Assembly (NCBI GenBank): GCA_902782815.1
Contig: CACZOS010000037.1
Location: forward strand, 1-9,260
From: an uncultured Lachnospiraceae bacterium
GTDB lineage: Bacteria > Bacillota > Clostridia > Lachnospirales > Lachnospiraceae
Direction of reading: 5' to 3'
Length of the DNA: 9,260 nucleotides
Below the pieces are notes generated by a model that saw nothing but the letters and a program-made list of their open reading frames with translations, did not search any database and had not been told where the DNA came from. Numbering within the stretch: position 1 is the first letter of the stretch; each line of letters begins with the position of its first letter. The translations under genes were made by a program, and so were the position numbers. Positions 1 to 6,398 of this stretch are shown here, piece after piece.

Positions 1-17
1 CCTGGGAAGATAGAAAA

Positions 18-998
18 ATGCGCCGGAAGATACTTCAGTTATTAACCGAACAAGAAGGATATGTCTCAGGCCAGGAAATCTGTGATAAGCTTGGGATAAG
101 CCGGACCGCCGTCTGGAAATGGATCAAAAGGCTGCGGGAGGAGGGATATGAGATAGAATCCCTGACCCGCAGGGGATACCGGCTGCAGGGGCGGCCGGAT
201 ATCCTGGATGCGGAAAAGATCCGCCTTGCCATACCGGAGGAAGTCCTCCCCGGAAAGATCCTTGTTCTTCCCGTGGTGGATTCCACCAATGAGGAAGCCA
301 AACGGGCTTATGCGGCCGGATATCCCGACAGGAGCCTCTTTGCGGCAGACCGGCAGACCGCCGGAAAAGGACGCCGGGGAAGGTCCTGGGCATCTCCCGG
401 AGGACAGGATGTATTTTTCAGTTTCCTGCTCAAACCGGATATACCTCCCGAATGTGCTTCCATGCTCACTCTGCTGGCTGCTCTGGCGGGGCTGGAGACT
501 CTTGACCGTCATGCGGAGGCAGATTATCGGATCAAGTGGCCCAATGATATCGTACTGAACGGGAAGAAGGTCTGCGGTATCCTGACGGAGATGGGGGCGG
601 ATATGGAGCAGGTTCATTATCTGGTTCCCGGAATGGGTTTTAATCTGAACCGGACGGAATTTGATCCGGAGATCCGGTCTGTGGCCGGGTCCGTATATCT
701 GGAGACCGGCAGGAAGATCGACAGGTCATCCTTTGTGGCGGATTTTGTTGTCCTGTTTATGAAATATTATGAGGTTTTTCTCAAGGTTCAGGATCTGTCT
801 CCTTTCCGGGAGGACTACAACCGCCGTCTGATCAACATCGGCCGAGAAGTGTGCCTGGTCAGAAAGGATGAAAAATTAATCCGGACTGCCCTGGGGATCA
901 ATGACCGGGGGGAACTCCTGGTCAGAGATGACCGGGGAAAGACAGAGGCAGTCTTTTCCGGAGAAGTATCTGTTCGCGGCCTGTACGGCTATGTGTAA
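18..998 (+). CDS. birA: Bifunctional biotin-protein ligase / biotin operon repressor BirA
   Basis: A 326-residue protein with the two-part layout of group II (repressor-type) BirA. It activates biotin with ATP to biotinyl-AMP and transfers it to the acceptor lysine of biotin carboxylases; the N-terminal domain lets it repress biotin genes. Seen here: a winged helix-turn-helix at about residues 1-56 (SGQEICDKLGISRTAVWKWI), the biotinyl-AMP loop GKGRRGRSW at 116-124, KWPND at 173-177 followed by the expected catalytic lysine at about 184 and CGIL, and a small beta-barrel C-terminal domain from about 275. Length is normal for the family. The ATG at 18 is chosen because the protein starts right at the winged-helix domain and a weak GGGAAG lies 8 nt upstream. 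Whether it regulates genes here cannot be seen, and its promoter lies outside the window. It heads a closely spaced string with the next three genes. Confidence 0.96.
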   Translation: MRRKILQLLTEQEGYVSGQEICDKLGISRTAVWKWIKRLREEGYEIESLTRRGYRLQGRPDILDAEKIRLAIPEEVLPGKILVLPVVDSTNEEAKRAYAAGYPDRSLFAADRQTAGKGRRGRSWASPGGQDVFFSFLLKPDIPPECASMLTLLAALAGLETLDRHAEADYRIKWPNDIVLNGKKVCGILTEMGADMEQVHYLVPGMGFNLNRTEFDPEIRSVAGSVYLETGRKIDRSSFVADFVVLFMKYYEVFLKVQDLSPFREDYNRRLINIGREVCLVRKDEKLIRTALGINDRGELLVRDDRGKTEAVFSGEVSVRGLYGYV

Positions 999-1011
999 GG
1001 AGAGGTCCGGA

Positions 1012-1353
1012 ATGTTTGAAGATAAGACTATTTTATGCGGTGCCAGCAGGTACGAGAAACTATTTTATTTTAATCCTGAATTTGATTCGCTTCCCAAAGA
1101 AGTAAAACAGGAACTGAATATCCTGTGTGTCCTGTTCACCGAGGAGGTGGGAGGGATCCTGCGTCTTGAATTTGACGATAAAGGAACCCTGCACCTGACC
1201 GTGGAGTCCAGGGAGGAGGACCTTCTTTTTGACGAGATCGGAAGTGTATTGAAGATAAAACAGATCCAGCAGGAAAAGAGAGAATTGTTAGAGAGTCTGG
1301 AAACCTATTACCGGGTATTTTTTCTGGAGAACGGAAAAAGTGCCGGCAACTGA
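1012..1353 (+). CDS. Small conserved protein of unknown function between birA and coaX
   Basis: A 113-residue soluble, acidic protein with no signal peptide or membrane segment. The reading frame is open further upstream (an ATG at 901 inside birA), but the ATG at 1012 is preferred: an AAGGAG site overlapping the birA stop codon lies about 9 nt before it, and the upstream frame would overlap birA by about 100 nt. The N-terminal half has a CGASRYEKLFYFNPEF segment and a hydrophobic LNILCVLFTEEVGGIL strand-like stretch. The C-terminal part (about residues 74-105) is a predicted helix, FDEIGSVLKIKQ followed by a charged QQEKRELLESLE run. From memory it resembles small Lachnospiraceae proteins annotated as a domain of unknown function (DUF6145-like), but this was not checked. 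The 13-nt gap to birA and 20-nt gap to coaX suggest co-transcription. No function is assigned. Confidence 0.85.
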   Translation: MFEDKTILCGASRYEKLFYFNPEFDSLPKEVKQELNILCVLFTEEVGGILRLEFDDKGTLHLTVESREEDLLFDEIGSVLKIKQIQQEKRELLESLETYYRVFFLENGKSAGN

Positions 1354-1373
1354 GACTCCTGGAGGAGAGACAC

Positions 1374-2141
1374 ATGTTAATAGGAATTGATATTGGGAAT
1401 ACGGACTTTACCATCGGCTTTTTTGATGGGGCAACGCTTCTGGATACCTTCCGAATGCGTTCAAAGAGCAAGAAGACTTCTGATGAATACGGAATGTTTA
1501 TGCTGGATGCCCTGAAATTCCGTAATTACCGGATAGAGGATGTGGAGGATGTGATCATTTCTTCGGTTGTACCCGATGTCATGCATTCCTTCACCAGTGC
1601 ATTTATCAAGTTTTTTAATCTGAGACCTATCATTGTGGGACCGGGGGTAAAAACCGGGATCAAGGTCAAGACAAACAATCCCAAGGAGACAGGCTGTGAC
1701 CGTATCGTGGACGGGGTTGCTGCCTACACCCTTTACGGAGGACCTGTGATCGTCATCGATTTCGGTACCGCCACCACTTATGACGTGGTTTCTCCCCAGG
1801 GAGAATTCCTGGGCGGTGTGATCACTTTGGGACTGGGCACTGCCGTTAAGGTTTTAAGTGAATCAGCCGCCAAGCTGCCGGAGATTGAGATCCGTAAAGC
1901 CAAAAAGATTGTGGGAAAGGATACGGTTTCCGCCATGCAGGCAGGCTCTTTTTACGGCTATATCGGCCAGACTGAGTATATTGTCCGCAAACTCAAAGAG
2001 GAGACAGGATACCATAATGCCATGGTGGTAGCCACAGGGGGAATCGGCAGGATGATCTCCGAAGAGACCACCTGCATCGATCATTACGACCAGAACCTTA
2101 CTCTCAAAGGACTGCAGATCATCTACTCCAAACAGAAATAG
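1374..2141 (+). CDS. coaX: Type III pantothenate kinase CoaX
   Basis: A 255-residue protein of the ASKHA kinase superfamily that phosphorylates pantothenate, the first step of coenzyme A synthesis, in the cytosol. Type III enzymes need a monovalent cation and are not inhibited by CoA. Seen here: the N-terminal phosphate loop DIGNT at 6-10, the pantothenate-binding/catalytic segment TGCDR at 106-110 with the expected catalytic Asp 109, DFGTATTYD at 129-137, and the ATGG adenosine-side motif at 220-223. A strong GGAGGAGAG site lies 4-12 nt before the ATG. Length is typical. One oddity: after GGVI (148-150) the family usually has an S/A-P-G turn, but here the sequence runs TLGLGTAVKVL. The neighbouring birA also serves cofactor metabolism (biotin), a pairing common in Firmicutes. 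Confidence 0.95.
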   Translation: MLIGIDIGNTDFTIGFFDGATLLDTFRMRSKSKKTSDEYGMFMLDALKFRNYRIEDVEDVIISSVVPDVMHSFTSAFIKFFNLRPIIVGPGVKTGIKVKTNNPKETGCDRIVDGVAAYTLYGGPVIVIDFGTATTYDVVSPQGEFLGGVITLGLGTAVKVLSESAAKLPEIEIRKAKKIVGKDTVSAMQAGSFYGYIGQTEYIVRKLKEETGYHNAMVVATGGIGRMISEETTCIDHYDQNLTLKGLQIIYSKQK

Positions 2142-2158
2142 ATCCGGGATATTTACTG

Positions 2159-3124
2159 ATGATGACAAAGACAAAAGAGATATACGGGGTGGATTTTCCT
2201 GTATTTCTGGCTCCCATGGCCGGGATCACCGACCTACCTTTCCGCCTTTTGTGCAAGGAGCAGGGCTGTGACGTGATGGTCACGGAAATGGTGAGCGCAA
2301 AAGCAATCTATTATGGAAATAAGAACACCGTTCCCATCATGGAAATCCGGGAGGAAGAACATCCTATCGGGGTCCAGCTCTTCGGTTCCGAGCCGGAACT
2401 GATGGGGGAAATGGCTCATAAGATCGAGGGGGAAGGCTATGCCTTCATCGATATCAATATGGGCTGTCCGGTGCCCAAGATCGTAAATAACAAGGAGGGC
2501 TCCGCCCTCATGCTGAGACCTGAACTGGCAGCCGGGATCGTATCCCGTGTCGCCGGAAAGGTCTCTCTTCCGGTGACGGTAAAAATCCGGAAAGGCTTTG
2601 ATGAAGATCATGTCAACGCGGTAGAATTTGCCCGTCTGATGGAAAAGAGCGGAGCCTCTGCCATCACGGTCCACCCCAGGACCAGAAACCAGTATTATCA
2701 CGGCAAAGCGGACTGGGATATCATCAGGAGGGTCAGGGAGGCGGTCTCCATCCCCGTCATCGGGAACGGGGATATCTGCTGCTGGCAGGATGCCTTACGA
2801 ATGCGCAGGGAGACCGGCTGTGACGGGATCATGATCGGCCGCGGGGCAAAGGGCAACCCCTGGATCTTCCGGGAGGTAAAGGCCGCCCTCCGGGGTGAAG
2901 ATATACCACCCCGCCCCACTACGGGAGAGGTGAAGGCCATGCTGTTGAAACATGCCGCCCTCAGTGTAGGGATTAAAGGCGAATATACCGCCATAAGGGA
3001 GATGCGGAAGCATACTGCCTGGTACACTGCAGGTATGTTCGGATCTGCCAGGATCCGGGAGGAGGTCAACCGGGTTACCCGCTACCGGGAATTAGAGGAA
3101 CTGATTGTCAAAATCCGGAATTGA
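2159..3124 (+). CDS. dusB: tRNA-dihydrouridine synthase (DusB family)
   Basis: A 321-residue FMN-dependent TIM-barrel enzyme that reduces specific uridines of tRNA to dihydrouridine using NADPH. Motifs seen in order: LAPMAGITD at 18-26 (FMN binding), DINMGCPVPKI at 98-108 with catalytic Cys 103, VKIRKG at 141-146, VHPRTRNQYY at 171-180, GNGDI at 203-207 and MIGRGAKGNPWIF at 225-237 (FMN phosphate site), then a helical C-terminal tRNA-recognition domain (about 245-321). Two start codons stand in tandem (2159 and 2162). The Shine-Dalgarno signal is poor (only CGGGA about 10 nt upstream), so the exact start is uncertain and translation may lean on coupling with coaX, which ends 17 nt before. The assignment to the DusB subgroup rests on overall likeness and the usual position next to greA in Clostridia. 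Confidence 0.94.
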   Translation: MMTKTKEIYGVDFPVFLAPMAGITDLPFRLLCKEQGCDVMVTEMVSAKAIYYGNKNTVPIMEIREEEHPIGVQLFGSEPELMGEMAHKIEGEGYAFIDINMGCPVPKIVNNKEGSALMLRPELAAGIVSRVAGKVSLPVTVKIRKGFDEDHVNAVEFARLMEKSGASAITVHPRTRNQYYHGKADWDIIRRVREAVSIPVIGNGDICCWQDALRMRRETGCDGIMIGRGAKGNPWIFREVKAALRGEDIPPRPTTGEVKAMLLKHAALSVGIKGEYTAIREMRKHTAWYTAGMFGSARIREEVNRVTRYRELEELIVKIRN

Positions 3125-3149
3125 CATCCGGGGGGACTTATATTATAAT
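3121..3149 (+). promoter_or_regulatory. Consensus sigma-A promoter for greA
   Basis: A perfect TTGACA (3121-3126) and a perfect TATAAT (3144-3149) are separated by exactly 17 nt. The -35 box overlaps the dusB stop codon (TGA at 3122-3124). Transcription would start near 3156, about 54 nt before the greA start codon. All 12 consensus positions match, so this should be a strong housekeeping promoter. Activity is inferred from sequence only. Confidence 0.88.
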
Positions 3150-3153
3150 CATA

Positions 3154-3163
3154 ACTCATGAGT
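3154..3163. repeat. Perfect 10-bp palindrome at the presumed greA transcription start
   Basis: ACTCATGAGT is its own reverse complement and sits 5-14 nt after the TATAAT box, right over the expected +1. It could be an operator half-pair or a short 5' hairpin, but a 10-bp palindrome can arise by chance and no known regulator site was recognised. Confidence 0.3.
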
Positions 3164-3209
3164 ATTTGCCTGGTATTACGGGATTTGAGAGAGAAAGGTG
3201 TGGACAAAG

Positions 3210-3695
3210 ATGGATGAGAAGAAACATATTCTTACCAGTAAAGGTATGGCAGCTCTGGAGGAGGAACTCCAGGAACTGAAAGTGGTCAGGAGAAAGGAGA
3301 TCGCCCAGAAGATCAAGGAAGCCAGAGAACAGGGAGACCTGTCCGAGAACGCGGAGTATGATGCAGCCAAGGACGAGCAGCGGGCGATCGAGACAAGGAT
3401 CGAGGAACTGGAGAAGATCATCAAGAACTCCGAAGTGATCAGCGATGACAATGTGGATCACACCGTCGTCAATATCGGAAGTACGGTGGAATTCCTGGAT
3501 ATGGAGTTCGATGAGAAGTTTTCTTACACCATCGTAGGTTCCACGGAATCTGATATCATCAAGGGGCTGATCTCCAATGAATCCCCTCTGGGCGCAGCCC
3601 TCATCGGATCCAGAGTCGGGGAAGTCATCGATGTTGAAGGCCTGGACGGAGTGTCCCGGTATAAGATCCTGGGCATCACCAGACCGGAATTATGA
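3210..3695 (+). CDS. greA: Transcription elongation factor GreA
   Basis: A 161-residue protein, the usual GreA length. GreA enters the secondary channel of RNA polymerase and stimulates cleavage of backtracked transcripts. Seen here: an N-terminal antiparallel coiled coil (about residues 10-75) whose tip carries the signature GDLSENAEYDAAKDEQ, including the acidic pair Asp 43 and Glu 46 that coordinates the catalytic magnesium, and a C-terminal FKBP-like domain (about 83-161) with the ISNESPLGAALIGSRVGEV segment. The ATG at 3210 is preferred over an in-frame GTG at 3198, because MDEKKHILTS matches the normal GreA N-terminus and a GAAAGG site lies 11 nt upstream. It has its own promoter at the dusB end and its own terminator, so it can act as a single-gene unit, probably with read-through from the birA string. 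Confidence 0.96.
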   Translation: MDEKKHILTSKGMAALEEELQELKVVRRKEIAQKIKEAREQGDLSENAEYDAAKDEQRAIETRIEELEKIIKNSEVISDDNVDHTVVNIGSTVEFLDMEFDEKFSYTIVGSTESDIIKGLISNESPLGAALIGSRVGEVIDVEGLDGVSRYKILGITRPEL

Positions 3696-3736
3696 TCATC
3701 AAAATATATAGTATAAAAAATGAAGCTGACTGCCGG

Positions 3737-3767
3737 CCGGTCCCACAAGGGACTGACCGGTTTTTTT
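3737..3767 (+). terminator. Intrinsic terminator after greA
   Basis: The arm CCGGTC (3737-3742) pairs with GACCGG (3755-3760), and alternative inner pairing GTCCC/GGGAC can form around an ACAA loop. The stem is followed directly by seven T residues (3761-3767). It lies 41 nt past the greA stop and before the next promoter, so it separates greA from the cdaA gene cluster. Confidence 0.9.
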
Positions 3768-3776
3768 GTTTCTCAG

Positions 3777-3806
3777 TTGTATTTCCTGCAGTAAACATGT
3801 TATACT
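3777..3806 (+). promoter_or_regulatory. Extended -10 promoter for the cdaA membrane-gene cluster
   Basis: TTGTAT (3777-3782) lies 18 nt before TATACT (3801-3806), which is preceded by TG at 3798-3799, giving an extended -10 element (TGTTATACT). Transcription would start near 3813, about 27 nt before the ATG at 3840. Its place between the greA terminator and an AAGGGG ribosome site fits a promoter for all genes up to 8928. Confidence 0.7.
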
Positions 3807-3839
3807 AAAAGACGTAAATGTATAAAAAGGGGTAATCTT

Positions 3840-4271
3840 ATGATAGACGTACAAAAGGTAAAACTGATGACCAGAATCTCCATCTATGAGAACGGGGAGG
3901 GAAAGAAGGACATAAAGATGCATCGGAGCAGCCAGGGTACCTATGTGACCCTCAAAGTGATCGAGAGCATCTTATGCATCACCCTGGCCTTTGTGCTCTG
4001 TGCCGGCCTTTATTCCATGCGGCATTTCTCCCGGATCGTCACAGAAGGTTTCGCCGTGTTTAAGGATACGGCCACACACCTTCTGATCATCTATGTGATC
4101 CTGATGATCTTCAGTCTGGTCATGACCTATTTCTACTATGGGAGAAAATACAAAAATGCCCATCGCCGGATCCTGAATTATGATAAGGATCTTAAGAGAC
4201 TGGCGGATCTGATGGGGGAAGACCCGGAAGGAGCGGACTTCGATAGTTTGGAGGAAGAGGTAGAGGAATAA
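3840..4271 (+). CDS. Two-helix membrane protein of unknown function, first gene of the cdaA cluster
   Basis: A 143-residue protein that I do not recognise as a named family. It has a basic, soluble N-terminus (about 1-37, with the segment MTRISIYENGEGKKDIKMHR), a first membrane helix at about 38-60, a second at about 79-100, then a basic stretch GRKYKNAHRR (101-110) and an acidic C-terminal tail ending EEEVEE. The basic flanks before helix 1 and after helix 2 suggest that both ends are cytosolic, with a short loop outside. The ATG has an AAGGGG site 7 nt upstream. Its TAA shares one base with the start codon of the next gene (TAATG), a sign of translational coupling. The tight link to a polytopic membrane protein and to cdaA suggests a membrane complex. 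That role is inference, and no catalytic motif is visible. Confidence 0.85.
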   Translation: MIDVQKVKLMTRISIYENGEGKKDIKMHRSSQGTYVTLKVIESILCITLAFVLCAGLYSMRHFSRIVTEGFAVFKDTATHLLIIYVILMIFSLVMTYFYYGRKYKNAHRRILNYDKDLKRLADLMGEDPEGADFDSLEEEVEE

Positions 4272-5521
4272 TGAACAAAAATACATTCGTGGTCAGTCTG
4301 ATCGATCTGAAGGAAAAGATGTTTGATTTTTACGAAAACTGGGAGAAATTCCTCCGGCCTCTGTGTAAAGGGCTTCTTGCTTTTGCCGTACTCATGATCA
4401 CCCGGAGGATGTTTCCCTATCAGGATGTAAAGAATATGGGCATGATCCTGGCCGCCCTGGCGGTACTTCAGGCGTTTCTGCCCCTCTCTGTGCTCTATTA
4501 CATTGTTTCGGGTCTGATCCTTTTTGAATTGTGGAAAGTCAGCTTCGATATATTTGCGGCATTTGTCCTGATCATCATGATCTGCGCCGTGGGTTATTTC
4601 CGTCTTGACGGACATTATTCCTTCATCACTGCCATCGTGCCGGTCCTCTTTTACTGTAAAGTGGGTATCGCGGCTCCGGTAGCCCTGGCCATCGCCTTTG
4701 GGATGGAAGCTCTTTTCCCCACCCTGGCCGGTGTGGTGGTCTATTATTTCAGTGTAAATATCATCAATGCCGGCACGGTGCTGGGAGGCGGCGCAGCCGC
4801 CGTGGGGCTGGGCCTGCAGCATGTATTGAGCTCCATGATCACGGACAAGGAATTTCCCGTGGTCCTGGTCAGCACGGGAATCACTATCCTGGTCACCTGC
4901 CTGCTCAGAAAAGCCTTCTATGAGAGGGCATGGCTTGTTGCCAGTACCCTGGGTAATACAATAATGGCTTTCCTGGTACTTGCGGGCTGTGTTTATTTTG
5001 ATATAGAGATCCAGGCCTGGGTGGTCATCAGTCTGGCTGTCCTGGGCATCGTCCTTTGCCTGCTGGTTGAATTCTTCCGGGGGATCGGGGATGTTTCCAG
5101 AACAGAGAAGACTGTTTTTGAGGATAATGAGTACATTTATTATGTGAAGGCGGTACCGAAATTAAAGGTATCCCAGTCCGAACCCAGTGTGATCAATATG
5201 AATGAATCCCTTTACGATGAGGAAGAGGACGAGGATTATGAAGATGAAGCGGCAGAATCCCCTGAATACGAATCAGAGGCAGACGCCGTGGTGGACGTCG
5301 GTGAGGATCCTGGTCCCGAACCGGAAAAAGACCGGGGAGAAGAGTTGAAAGAGCCGGAAAAAGGCCCGGACGAGGATCCGAAAGAAGGCCCGGACGAGGC
5401 CGGAGAAGCTATGGAAGCCTCCGACGGGGAGGTTTTGGAAACTGTTCCGGAAGGAGAACAGCCTGAACAAGAGAACGGAGATGGACTAGATGAATCTGAC
5501 TGGATTCCAGAAGGCAATTGA
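4271..5521 (+). CDS. Polytopic membrane protein with long acidic C-terminal tail, function unknown
   Basis: A 416-residue protein of no family I can name. Residues 1-30 look like an amphipathic lead-in. About 31-268 contain roughly eight hydrophobic segments (near 31-45, 57-76, 76-90, 93-109, 116-128, 133-163, 196-211, 222-243 and 248-267, some possibly half-helices). A glycine/alanine-rich stretch NAGTVLGGGAAAVGLGLQ (166-183) resembles a tightly packed or re-entrant segment. Residues 269-310 form a linker with EYIYYVKAVPKLKVSQSEPS. The tail (311-416) has 46 Asp/Glu and only 5 Lys/Arg in 106 residues and contains an 8-residue tandem repeat. It overlaps the previous gene by 1 nt and cdaA by 32 nt, so its tail-coding end carries the cdaA ribosome site. 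A transporter-like or scaffold role beside CdaA is possible, but nothing in the sequence proves it. Confidence 0.87.
   Translation: MNKNTFVVSLIDLKEKMFDFYENWEKFLRPLCKGLLAFAVLMITRRMFPYQDVKNMGMILAALAVLQAFLPLSVLYYIVSGLILFELWKVSFDIFAAFVLIIMICAVGYFRLDGHYSFITAIVPVLFYCKVGIAAPVALAIAFGMEALFPTLAGVVVYYFSVNIINAGTVLGGGAAAVGLGLQHVLSSMITDKEFPVVLVSTGITILVTCLLRKAFYERAWLVASTLGNTIMAFLVLAGCVYFDIEIQAWVVISLAVLGIVLCLLVEFFRGIGDVSRTEKTVFEDNEYIYYVKAVPKLKVSQSEPSVINMNESLYDEEEDEDYEDEAAESPEYESEADAVVDVGEDPGPEPEKDRGEELKEPEKGPDEDPKEGPDEAGEAMEASDGEVLETVPEGEQPEQENGDGLDESDWIPEGN
5357..5404 (+). repeat. 24-bp in-frame tandem repeat in the acidic tail
   Basis: Two adjacent 24-nt units (5357-5380 and 5381-5404) encode EKGPDEDP and KEGPDEAG. 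A 15-nt core, AAGGCCCGGACGAGG, is identical in both (5361-5375 and 5385-5399). This points to a recent local duplication in a disordered, length-variable region. Confidence 0.75.
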
Positions 5522-6398
5522 AAAATATCTGTATTGGCTGTCCCTGCCATCCATCGGCCTGACGGACATCCTGGAGATCATTATCATCAGCATGATCGTA
5601 TATCAGGCCATCAGATGGGTGCAGTTTACCAAGGCATGGACCCTGTTTAAAGGGATACTGATCCTTCTGCTTTTTGCCCTCTTTGCAGCCATTCTCCAAT
5701 TAAATACCATCCTCTGGCTTATGGTGAACTCTTTTAGTATCGGTATCACCGCCGCTTTGATCATCTTCCAGCCGGAGTTAAGAAGAGCCCTCGAACGTCT
5801 CGGCCGGGCACATATCTTCTCCAATTTCAATATTTTCTCCTCCTCCTTAAATGAGGTGGATGATCTGTTGTTCACGGAGAAGACAGCCAAGGAGATCATC
5901 AAGGCCACATTTGATATGGCTAAGGTAAAGACCGGAGCTCTGATCGTGATCGAGCGGTCTGTGCCTCTTACCGAAGTGGAGAGAACGGGAATCCACATTG
6001 ACGGGGTGGTGAGCAGCCAGCTCCTGGTCAATATCTTTGAACATAATACCCCCCTTCATGACGGGGCGGTGATCGTGCGGGGAAATCGTATCATCGCAGC
6101 TACCTGCTACCTTCCCTTAAGTGAGAACATGAATCTTGGCAAGGAGTTAGGAACACGGCACAGGGCGGCCGTGGGAATCAGTGAGGTCACGGACAGCATC
6201 ACCATCATCGTTTCCGAGGAGACAGGAAAAGTGAGCGTCGCCAGTGAAGGAACCCTGGTGGAGGCCGGCAGCAAGGAAGATCTGATGAGCAGGCTGGAAT
6301 ACCTCTACAGTGAGAATGACCAGAATACAGGGGAAGAGAGTATATTTAATCGATGGAGAGGATTGCTTCGCAATGAAAGAGGAAAAAAAGAAGAATAG
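5490..6398 (+). CDS. cdaA: Membrane diadenylate cyclase CdaA (c-di-AMP synthase)
   Basis: A 302-residue protein that condenses two ATP into cyclic di-AMP, the messenger that controls potassium, osmolyte and cell-wall homeostasis in Firmicutes. Seen here: three N-terminal membrane helices (about 22-42, 53-70 and 74-93), a short linker with IFQPELRRALERLGR, then the DisA_N/DAC catalytic domain (about 130-250). Both active-site signatures are intact: DGAVIVRGNRI starting at Asp 191 and GTRHRAA with RHR at 223-225. The SEETGKVSVA segment follows at 242-251. The ATG at 5490 is supported by GGAG 9 nt upstream and by a start just before the first helix; it lies inside the end of the preceding gene, with a 32-nt overlap. 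The C-terminus overlaps cdaR by 26 nt, the usual cdaA-cdaR coupling. Confidence 0.97.
   Translation: MNLTGFQKAIEKYLYWLSLPSIGLTDILEIIIISMIVYQAIRWVQFTKAWTLFKGILILLLFALFAAILQLNTILWLMVNSFSIGITAALIIFQPELRRALERLGRAHIFSNFNIFSSSLNEVDDLLFTEKTAKEIIKATFDMAKVKTGALIVIERSVPLTEVERTGIHIDGVVSSQLLVNIFEHNTPLHDGAVIVRGNRIIAATCYLPLSENMNLGKELGTRHRAAVGISEVTDSITIIVSEETGKVSVASEGTLVEAGSKEDLMSRLEYLYSENDQNTGEESIFNRWRGLLRNERGKKEE

Noticed and set aside
66..617. 183-codon open frame on the minus strand across birA
   Set aside because: It lies wholly opposite a well-supported birA, has no recognisable motif and no ribosome site context; it is a shadow of codon bias.
3198..3209. In-frame GTG start for greA four codons upstream
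   Set aside because: The normal GreA N-terminus begins at the ATG at 3210, and the GAAAGG ribosome site overlaps this GTG.
4178..4822. 214-codon open frame on the minus strand
   Set aside because: It is antisense to two coding genes, rich in His/Asp/Gly as expected from complementing hydrophobic codons, and resembles no family.
5236..5550. Ser/Pro/Gly-rich minus-strand frame
   Set aside because: It is the mirror of the GAA/GAG/GAC-rich acidic tail on the plus strand, which naturally reads as Ser/Pro-rich low complexity.
6310..6372. Upstream ATG for cdaR
   Set aside because: It would add 21 residues without family likeness ahead of the charged lead-in and helix; GGAGAGG supports the ATG at 6373.
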